Source of the DNA: Spirochaetales bacterium
GTDB taxonomy: Bacteria > Spirochaetota > Spirochaetia > DSM-27196 > SLST01
Length of the DNA stretch: 12,204 nucleotides
Assembly: GCA_028284845.1 (NCBI GenBank)
Contig: JANQQY010000601.1
Coordinates: forward strand, 1-12,204
Direction: 5' to 3'
Shown here: positions 6,640 through 12,204 of the stretch, one piece after another
How the letters are laid out: each line of letters opens with the position of its first letter
Numbering within the stretch: the stretch's first letter is position 1
Notes under the pieces: generated by a model
Database searches by the model: none
Told to the model about the DNA's origin: nothing
What the model saw: only the letters and a program-made list of their open reading frames with translations
Translations under genes and position numbers: made by a program

Positions 6640-7848
6640 ATGGTAGGGAAGTCAAAGAAGCTCGCTGACGTCTGCTACGATATCCGCGGCCCGGTCCTCC
6701 AGGAGGCGAAACGTCTTGAGGAGGAGGGGTATCGAATCCTCAAGCTGAACATTGGGAACACTGCGCCGTTTGGCCTGAACGCTCCCGATGAGCTTTTTCA
6801 TGACGTCATACTAAACCTACGTGATAGCCAAGGCTACTGCGACAGCAAAGGCCTTTTCTCCGCTCGTAAAGCGGTCATGCAGTACTACCAGCAACGTGAC
6901 GTTCCGGATGTTGAGATCGAAGATATCTTTCTTGGAAATGGTGTCAGTGAGCTCATCGTTATGGCAATGCAGGGATTGCTGAATAATGGTGATGAGATGC
7001 TCGTTCCGGCTCCTGACTATCCGCTCTGGACCGCCGCGGTTCGACTTTCCGGCGGAACTCCGATTCACTATCGTTGCGATGAGGAAGCCGAGTGGCAGCC
7101 CGACATTGACGACATTCGATCAAGGATCACCTCACGCACGCGAGGCATCGTCGTCATCAATCCGAACAATCCGACCGGTGCCGTCTACTCGCCCGCGATG
7201 TTGGAGCAGATTCACCGGCTCGCGCTGGAGCACAATCTCATGGTCTTCGCAGATGAGATTTACGACAAGATCATCTACGACGAGGTTGAGCATGTCAGCA
7301 TGGCAAGCATCTGCACCGACCTGGTCTGTGTCAGTTTTGGCGGTCTGTCCAAGAACTATCGTGCTCCGGGTTTTCGGGCGGGGTGGATGATGATATCCGG
7401 CCGAAAGATCATGGCGAAAGACTATCTCGAGGGCCTGGATATGCTCGCCAACATGCGGCTGTGCAGTAACGTTCCGGCGCAATATGCGATTCAGACCGCG
7501 CTTGGCGGGTATCAGAGCATCAACGACCTCGTCATATCGGGCGGACGCCTGTTGGATCAGCGCGATCTTGCCCACAAGATGATCACCTCTATTCCGGGAG
7601 TCTCGTGCGTGAAACCGAAGGGTGCGCTCTATCTCTTCCCACGGCTCGACCCCGAGGTTTTTGGCATCACGGACGACGTTCGCTTTGCGCTCGACCTTCT
7701 GCGCGAGAAACGAATTCTGATCGTGCACGGGACCGGATTTAACCTCTCCGATCCACATCACTTCCGACTGGTCTTCCTTCCCAACGAGGAGATCCTGCAC
7801 GAGGCGTTGTCCGCGATCGGTGAGTTTCTCTCCTGGTACCGCCAGTAG
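6640..7848 (+). CDS. alaA: Glutamate-pyruvate aminotransferase (alanine transaminase, AlaA-type)
   Basis: This is a cytosolic PLP-dependent fold-type I aminotransferase that interconverts pyruvate plus glutamate with alanine plus 2-oxoglutarate, making alanine. The 402-aa protein resembles E. coli AlaA closely along its whole length, for example VCYDIRGPVL.EAKRLEEEG, GYCDSKGL.SARKA, VPAPDYPLWTAAV and NVPAQ.AIQTALGGYQS. The expected cofactor residues are present: INPNNPTG (173-180), ADEIYDK with Asp205, and GLSKNYR with Lys238 as the Schiff-base lysine. A C-terminal HFRLV contains the likely substrate-carboxylate Arg. The ATG lies 4 bases after the upstream stop with only a weak AGG before it, suggesting coupling. 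The function is assigned by strong family resemblance; use of other 2-oxo acids such as valine precursors cannot be excluded. Confidence 0.93.
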   Translation: MVGKSKKLADVCYDIRGPVLQEAKRLEEEGYRILKLNIGNTAPFGLNAPDELFHDVILNLRDSQGYCDSKGLFSARKAVMQYYQQRDVPDVEIEDIFLGNGVSELIVMAMQGLLNNGDEMLVPAPDYPLWTAAVRLSGGTPIHYRCDEEAEWQPDIDDIRSRITSRTRGIVVINPNNPTGAVYSPAMLEQIHRLALEHNLMVFADEIYDKIIYDEVEHVSMASICTDLVCVSFGGLSKNYRAPGFRAGWMMISGRKIMAKDYLEGLDMLANMRLCSNVPAQYAIQTALGGYQSINDLVISGGRLLDQRDLAHKMITSIPGVSCVKPKGALYLFPRLDPEVFGITDDVRFALDLLREKRILIVHGTGFNLSDPHHFRLVFLPNEEILHEALSAIGEFLSWYRQ

Positions 7849-7854
7849 ATTCGG

Positions 7855-7882
7855 TTGAAGTAGCGATACGTTTTGCTATAAT
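7855..7882 (+). promoter_or_regulatory. Extended -10 promoter of the gltX-glyS-tyrS operon
   Basis: TTGAAG (7855-7860) and a perfect TATAAT (7877-7882) are spaced by 16 bases, with TGC directly before the -10. Only 7 bases (CCCCGGA) separate the -10 from the gltX ATG at 7890, and they hold no Shine-Dalgarno sequence. This predicts a leaderless mRNA starting at or next to the A of the ATG. No T-box, hairpin or leader peptide fits in the gap, so control by a long leader is excluded. Confidence 0.8.
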
Positions 7883-7889
7883 CCCCGGA

Positions 7890-9344
7890 ATGACCGTACG
7901 AGTACGCTATCCTCCATCGCCCACCGGGCTCCAGCATATTGGTGGCGTCCGCACCGCACTCTTCAACTACCTCTACGCCCGAGTTACCGGGGGCACCTTC
8001 GTACTTCGTATTGAAGACACCGATCAGACCAGATACGACGCAGAGGGAGTCGAGGATCTCTACGAGACACTGACCTGGCTCGGCCTTAAGTGGGACGAGG
8101 GCCCAAAGGTTGGAGGAGACTTCGGACCCTACATTCAGACCGAGCGCAGTGGACTCTACACGTCGTACGCGGAGGCGCTGCTCGAGTCGGGACACGCCTA
8201 CCGCGCGTACGACACGCAGGAGGAGTTGCAGGCGATGCGTGATGCGGGCAAGGAGTACGATCGCCGGTTTCGCGATCTCTCTCCCGAACAGCACGCAGAG
8301 TGGGAGGCGAAAGGGATCCCCTCTGTGGTCCGCTTCAAGGTTCCGCTCGATGGATCCACCGGGATCTCGGATGTCGTCTACGGCGATATCAGCTGGGAGA
8401 ATCAGGACATTCCCGTCGATCCCATACTCATGAAATCTGATGGCTTGCCCACCTATCATCTGGCAAACGTCGTTGACGATCACCTGATGGAGATCACCCA
8501 CATCATGCGCGGGCCCGAGTGGTTGCCATCTGCGCCGCTTCACGTTCTGCTCTACGAGGCCCTCGGCTGGGAGCCCCCTATCTACTGCCACTTGCCGCTC
8601 GTCGTGGGCGACGATGGGCAGAAGCTCTCGAAGCGTCACGGTGCGACGCGCGTGCTTGAGTTCCGGCAGAAGGGATATCTGCCGGAGGCGATCATCAACT
8701 ACCTCGCCCGCGTTGGATGGAGCTACGACGACAAGACCGAGATTTTTAGCCTCGCCGACCTGGAGCGAATCTTCTCTCTCGACAAGATCAGCAAGTCGCC
8801 GGCGACGTTCGACTACAAAAAACTCGACTGGATCAACGGTCACTACATCCGCGAGCTAAGTGTGGACGCGCTCTACGAGCGAATTCTACCCTTCCTGCAG
8901 GCGGACGGGCTGGTGGACACGCCCGCTTCCAGTGAGCAGGAAGCCATCGTTCGGGGAGCAGTACCACTCATTCAGGAGCGTCTTAAGCACCTCACTGACG
9001 CGACGCAGCAGCTGCGGTTCCTCTTTGTCGATCCTGTTGATTTCGACCTTTCGGAGATGATCCCAAAGAAGCTCGACGCCGCGGCAACGGTGAAGATCTT
9101 TGAGCAGATCGTTCCGATGGTACGAGCGATAGCGGATCGCACGGACGAGGAGAATGAAGAGATCTTCCGAGCACAAGCAGCTGAGCTTGAGACGAAGCTC
9201 GGAAACGTACTTATGCCCTTACGCGTTGCCATCTCCGGGAGTCGGGTATCCCCACCGCTCTTTGGGTCGATTCGGCAGCTCGGCGGTGAGGAAGCAGCTA
9301 TGCGGGCGGAGCGAGCGCTTCGTCGACTGAAGGAGACACTATGA
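7890..9344 (+). CDS. gltX: Glutamyl-tRNA synthetase
   Basis: GluRS is a class Ib aminoacyl-tRNA synthetase that charges tRNA-Glu with glutamate in the cytosol; in organisms with GatCAB a non-discriminating form can also charge tRNA-Gln. The 484-aa protein has the HIGH-type motif HIGG (16-19) in PSPTGLQHIGGVRTALFNYL, LRIEDTDQTR, DGLPTYHLANVVDDHLM and the KMSKS-type motif KLSKR (245-249). The C-terminal helical anticodon-binding half ends in a conserved VSPPLF. In the region where E. coli GluRS has zinc-binding cysteines (after its AYKCYC) this protein reads AYRAYDT, so it is a zinc-free type. Specificity for tRNA-Gln versus tRNA-Glu cannot be read from the sequence. It is the first gene of the operon, probably on a leaderless transcript, and its stop overlaps glyS as ATGA. 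Confidence 0.97.
   Translation: MTVRVRYPPSPTGLQHIGGVRTALFNYLYARVTGGTFVLRIEDTDQTRYDAEGVEDLYETLTWLGLKWDEGPKVGGDFGPYIQTERSGLYTSYAEALLESGHAYRAYDTQEELQAMRDAGKEYDRRFRDLSPEQHAEWEAKGIPSVVRFKVPLDGSTGISDVVYGDISWENQDIPVDPILMKSDGLPTYHLANVVDDHLMEITHIMRGPEWLPSAPLHVLLYEALGWEPPIYCHLPLVVGDDGQKLSKRHGATRVLEFRQKGYLPEAIINYLARVGWSYDDKTEIFSLADLERIFSLDKISKSPATFDYKKLDWINGHYIRELSVDALYERILPFLQADGLVDTPASSEQEAIVRGAVPLIQERLKHLTDATQQLRFLFVDPVDFDLSEMIPKKLDAAATVKIFEQIVPMVRAIADRTDEENEEIFRAQAAELETKLGNVLMPLRVAISGSRVSPPLFGSIRQLGGEEAAMRAERALRRLKETL
9330..9335 (+). promoter_or_regulatory. Shine-Dalgarno sequence for glyS
   Basis: AAGGAG lies 5 bases before the ATG at 9341, inside the last codons of gltX. It fixes the glyS start at the ATGA overlap and shows that this organism does use Shine-Dalgarno initiation for internal operon genes, in contrast to gltX. 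Confidence 0.75.
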
Positions 9345-10693
9345 GCGACCCAGTGGTAGACCCAAAAGTGATGGATGAGATCGTTTCGCTCTGCAAGCGT
9401 CGCGGGTTCATCTTCCCTTCCTCCGACATCTACGGCGGGCTCGCCTCAGCCTGGGACTATGGACCACTTGGTTCCGAACTCAAGAACCGCGTCCAGCGGT
9501 TCTGGTGGCGTGAGATGACCCAGATTCATGAGAACATCGTTGGGCTCGACGCCTCGATCATGATGCACCCTCGTGTCTGGGAGGCGAGTGGTCACGTCGA
9601 GAATTTTGACGACCTGCTTGTCGAGGACACGGTGACGAACGAACGGTTTCGATTCGATCACCTTACTCAGGAGCAGCAGGAGAGCATGACGAGTCCGGCG
9701 GGTAATCCGCTCTCCGCGCCGCGAAAGTTCAACTTGATGTTCAAGACCAACCTTGGACCGGTTGAAGACACCGCGAGCACGATCTTCCTCCGTCCTGAGA
9801 CTGCACAAGGCATCTACGTCAATTTCAAGAATGTCGTTCAGACGACTCGCGTGAAGGTCCCCTTCGGTATCGCCCAGGTCGGGAAGGCGTTTCGGAACGA
9901 GATCGTCACCAAGAACTTCATCTTCAGAACCTGCGAGTTCGAGCAGATGGAGATGCAGTACTTCGTTCATCCGTCCGAAGACGAGAAGTGGTTTGACTAC
10001 TGGCGTGAACAGCGCATGGCCTACTACGAGAAGCTTGGTATCCGGATGGATCGTCTTCGGTGGCAGGAGCATGGGCCGGACGAGCTGGCGCACTATGCAA
10101 AGGCTGCCTACGACATCGAGTATCTCTTCCCCTTCGGGTGGAGCGAACTCGAGGGAGTACACAACCGGACCGACTTCGACCTCTCCCGCCACTCCGAGTT
10201 CTCCGGAAAGGATCTCACCTATCTGGATGACGAGAAGAAGGAGCGCTTCCTGCCTTACATCGTCGAGACTTCGGCGGGGCTCACACGATCGGTGCTCATG
10301 GTGCTCGCCGACGCCTACGAGAAGGAGCAGGTTGGCGAGAACGATGTGCGAACCGTTCTTCACTTCCATCCTGCCGTCGCGCCGATCACGATTGGGGTGT
10401 TCCCGCTCGTCAAGAAGGATGGGCTTGCCGATCTCGCGCGTGAGATCGAACGTGACCTCAGAGAGGATTTCAGCACCTTCTACGATCAGGGTGGCGCGAT
10501 CGGCCGCCGCTATCGACGGCAGGATGAGATTGGGACGCCGTTCTGCATCACGGTTGACTACGACACCAAGGAAGACCAGACGGTGACTCTCAGATTCCGT
10601 GACTCGATGGAGCAGGTCCGCGTTCCGGTGAGTGAGATCGCGACCCGGATCCGTGAGGAGATCAAATCGTACAAGCGGACGTCCGATTCATGA
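9341..10693 (+). CDS. glyS: Glycyl-tRNA synthetase, single-chain alpha2 type
   Basis: This class II synthetase charges tRNA-Gly with glycine as a homodimer, unlike the alpha2beta2 GlyQ/GlyS enzyme of E. coli. The 450-aa protein starts with SLCKRRGFIFPSSDIYGG and AWDYGPLG, then ASGHVENFDD (82-91), LRPETAQGIYVNF, motif 2 with FRNE (184-187), EFEQMEMQYFV, LEGVHNRTDFDL, motif 3 with GLTRSVL, and ends in an HGTP anticodon-binding domain (APITIGVFPL...YDQGGAIGRRYRRQDEIGTPFC). The start has a strong Shine-Dalgarno sequence and overlaps the gltX stop by ATGA; the stop overlaps tyrS in the same way. The region after ASGHVENFDD, where some relatives have cysteine pairs, has none here. The gene is sometimes named glyQS. 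Confidence 0.97.
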   Translation: MSDPVVDPKVMDEIVSLCKRRGFIFPSSDIYGGLASAWDYGPLGSELKNRVQRFWWREMTQIHENIVGLDASIMMHPRVWEASGHVENFDDLLVEDTVTNERFRFDHLTQEQQESMTSPAGNPLSAPRKFNLMFKTNLGPVEDTASTIFLRPETAQGIYVNFKNVVQTTRVKVPFGIAQVGKAFRNEIVTKNFIFRTCEFEQMEMQYFVHPSEDEKWFDYWREQRMAYYEKLGIRMDRLRWQEHGPDELAHYAKAAYDIEYLFPFGWSELEGVHNRTDFDLSRHSEFSGKDLTYLDDEKKERFLPYIVETSAGLTRSVLMVLADAYEKEQVGENDVRTVLHFHPAVAPITIGVFPLVKKDGLADLAREIERDLREDFSTFYDQGGAIGRRYRRQDEIGTPFCITVDYDTKEDQTVTLRFRDSMEQVRVPVSEIATRIREEIKSYKRTSDS

Positions 10694-11919
10694 ACGCCGC
10701 GCTTGAGACGCTCAAGGAACGAGGTTTCTTCGCTCAATGCTCCGACGTTGACGCGCTCTCTGCATTGATGGACGAGGGCCCGGTCTCCTTCTACGTCGGT
10801 ATCGATCCCACCGGGCCAAGCCTTCACATCGGTCATCTCGTGCCGCTCTATGCGATGGCGCATCTGGCCAAAGCCGGGCACGTGCCCTTTGCACTCGTAG
10901 GCGGCGGTACCGCACGCATAGGCGATCCGAGCGGAAAGACGGAAACCCGGAAGATGCTCACGGTTGCGCAGATCAATGAGAATGTTGATGCGATCTCGGC
11001 ACAGATTTCCCGCTTCCTTGCTGCTGCAGGCGCAGAGAACGCAACCGTTGTGAACAACGCCGACTGGCTCGCCGACCTCAACTACATCGAGTTCCTTCGT
11101 GACATCGGGAAGCACTTCTCCGTCAACCGAATGCTCACCTTCGAGGCGTACAAGATGCGACTCGAGACAGGGCTCTCGTTTATCGAGTTCAACTATCAGC
11201 TCTTGCAGAGCTACGACTTCCTGGAGCTCTCGCGAAAGCATGGTGTTCGTCTTCAGATTGGCGGTGACGATCAGTGGGGCAATATCGTAGCGGGCGTCGA
11301 CCTGACTCGGCGCGTCGCACAGACCGAGGTCTTTGGCCTTACCTTCCCGCTCGTCACGCGCGCCGACGGCAAGAAGATGGGGAAGACCGAGGCCGGGGCG
11401 ATTTTTCTTGATACGGCGCTCTGCTCTCCCTATGAAATGTATCACTACTGGCGCAATGTGCCGGACGCGGATGTTGGTCGGTTCCTCCTGACCTATACCT
11501 TCTTGCCGACTGAAGAGTGCGTCGCCCTCGGCGCGCGCGAAGGTCAGGAGATCAACGAGTCGAAGGAGCGTCTCGCCTTTGAAGCGACGGCGATCATCCA
11601 TGGTGCCGAGGAAGCCGAGCGAGCTCGTGATGCGGCTCGCGCCGCCTTTGCCGGTGGGGGATCTACCGATGCCATCCCGGACATCACGCTCTCGAAGCAG
11701 GAGCTTTCGGCGGGGATTGGTGTGCTCGATCTCTTTGCACGCACAGACCTCTGCGCTTCCCGAAGCGAGGCGCGACGCCTTGTGTCGCAGGGCGGCGCCC
11801 GCGTCAATGACGTGCAGGTGAAGGACATTGATGCCGTCATTGATGAAGCCTGGGTGGAGGAGGGAGAGCTCCTTCTTCGCGCCGGGAAGAAGCGCTACTT
11901 CAGGGTGATCGTTGAATAG
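10690..11919 (+). CDS. tyrS: Tyrosyl-tRNA synthetase
   Basis: This class Ic synthetase charges tRNA-Tyr with tyrosine as a homodimer in the cytosol. The 409-aa protein has GIDPTGPSLHIGHL with HIGH at 46-49, LVGGGTARIGDPSGK, SFIEFNYQLLQSYDF, QIGGDDQWGNI and the KMSKS-type KMGKT (229-233). A C-terminal S4-like RNA-binding domain (about 342-405; CASRSEARRLVSQGGARVND) is present. Length and order are those of the TyrS family with KMGKT or KFGKT signatures. The ATG overlaps the glyS stop as ATGA. No good Shine-Dalgarno sequence lies within 15 bases, which suggests that translation depends on ribosomes finishing glyS. It is the last gene of the operon; the following 30 bases show no clear terminator. 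Confidence 0.97.
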   Translation: MNAALETLKERGFFAQCSDVDALSALMDEGPVSFYVGIDPTGPSLHIGHLVPLYAMAHLAKAGHVPFALVGGGTARIGDPSGKTETRKMLTVAQINENVDAISAQISRFLAAAGAENATVVNNADWLADLNYIEFLRDIGKHFSVNRMLTFEAYKMRLETGLSFIEFNYQLLQSYDFLELSRKHGVRLQIGGDDQWGNIVAGVDLTRRVAQTEVFGLTFPLVTRADGKKMGKTEAGAIFLDTALCSPYEMYHYWRNVPDADVGRFLLTYTFLPTEECVALGAREGQEINESKERLAFEATAIIHGAEEAERARDAARAAFAGGGSTDAIPDITLSKQELSAGIGVLDLFARTDLCASRSEARRLVSQGGARVNDVQVKDIDAVIDEAWVEEGELLLRAGKKRYFRVIVE

Positions 11920-11949
11920 GGCTATGCGTCTTGGTTCGGCGTGGAACTG

Positions 11950-12204
11950 CTACGACCGTTCAATGAGATAGGCGTGGTGGATTCTCTGGTTTCTGAAGTC
12001 CTCGGGAATCGTCGACGTGCTGATGTCTGTTGCAGCGAGGCCCGTCGGCAGCTGATCGAGCTTAAACCCGCGTTTGTTCGTAGAAAAGAAGATGACCCCT
12101 CCCGGCGCAAGTAGCTGTTCACAACGTGAGAGCAGTTCACCGTGGTCTCTCTGGATGTCGAGCGTTCGGTCCATCTTCTTGCTGTTTGAGAAGGTGGGCG
12201 GGTC
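11950..12204 (-). CDS. rlmL: 23S rRNA methyltransferase, RlmKL/RlmK-like C-terminal end (5' end beyond window)
   Basis: Only the last 84 residues are present. They begin at DPPTFSNSK, the SAM-methyltransferase motif IV of the RlmK part of E. coli RlmKL, and continue with MDRTLDIQRDH, LLAPGGVIFFSTNKRGFKLD and a C-terminal IHHAYLIERS. E. coli RlmKL reads DPPTFSNSKRM and FSNNKRGFRMD at the equivalent places. The RlmK part makes m7G2069 in 23S rRNA. Whether this protein also has the N-terminal RlmL half (m2G2445) cannot be seen. The frame is open to the window edge, so it is truncated by the window and not by mutation. It is convergent with tyrS, 30 bases apart. Confidence 0.85.
   Translation of the reverse strand, partial: DPPTFSNSKKMDRTLDIQRDHGELLSRCEQLLAPGGVIFFSTNKRGFKLDQLPTGLAATDISTSTIPEDFRNQRIHHAYLIERS

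Noticed and set aside
7849..7889. T-box or other leader regulation of the synthetase operon
   Set aside because: The 41-base gap is too short and is filled by the -35 and -10 elements.
7758..8843. Long antisense frame (361 aa) opposite alaA and gltX
   Set aside because: It runs across two real genes and their promoter, with no family resemblance; it is a shadow of the coding strand. The antisense frames at 9446-10369 and 10558-11601 are rejected for the same reason.
11890..11985. Possible terminator between tyrS and the methyltransferase gene
   Set aside because: Only short stems (GAAG/CTTC and TTGAA/TTCAA) occur, without a T-run; not enough to call.

Overview
This is a dense bacterial chromosomal segment with clearly more than 50% G+C, gaps of at most 66 bases, and no mobile elements, tRNAs, rRNAs or CRISPR repeats that I could see. 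The gene content is core metabolism, translation and proteolysis, not an accessory island. Three things suggest a free-living member of the Spirochaetota: a long uridine kinase-like protein fused to a threonyl-tRNA-synthetase-like N-terminus, a GlyRS of the single-chain alpha2 type, and a GluRS opening with an LQHIGG signature. This placement comes from family recall, not from a search, and I hold it at about 0.7.

Left part (1-2845, plus strand): the 3' part of clpA (AAA+ unfoldase of the ClpAP protease) overlaps aat (Leu/Phe-tRNA-protein transferase). Aat attaches N-terminal degrons and ClpAP destroys the tagged proteins, so these two genes form an N-degron module. The aat frame has no ATG, GTG or TTG upstream of its conserved N-terminus. 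The best start is an AUC codon that overlaps the clpA stop and follows a GGAGGG Shine-Dalgarno sequence. ClpA also carries an acidic low-complexity insert between its two ATPase rings.

Middle left (2866-5732, minus strand): an HD-GYP-type protein with most metal-ligand positions replaced, followed by the fused nucleoside kinase. The kinase is convergent with aat.

Middle (5733-7848): a 66-base divergent promoter region, then a two-TM membrane protein of unknown function and, 4 bases on, alaA (glutamate-pyruvate aminotransferase).

Right part (7849-11919, plus strand): a strong extended -10 promoter drives gltX, glyS (alpha2 GlyRS) and tyrS, which are joined by two ATGA stop/start overlaps. 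The window ends with the 3' end of an RlmKL/RlmK-like 23S rRNA methyltransferase on the minus strand, convergent with tyrS.

A recurring feature is a -10 box 7-8 bases upstream of the start codon at three transcription-unit starts (gltX, the HD-GYP gene, the membrane protein gene). This predicts leaderless or nearly leaderless mRNAs. I found no wholly new multi-gene system. The most interesting points are the non-canonical aat start, the leaderless pattern, the degenerate HD-GYP protein and the ClpA acidic insert.
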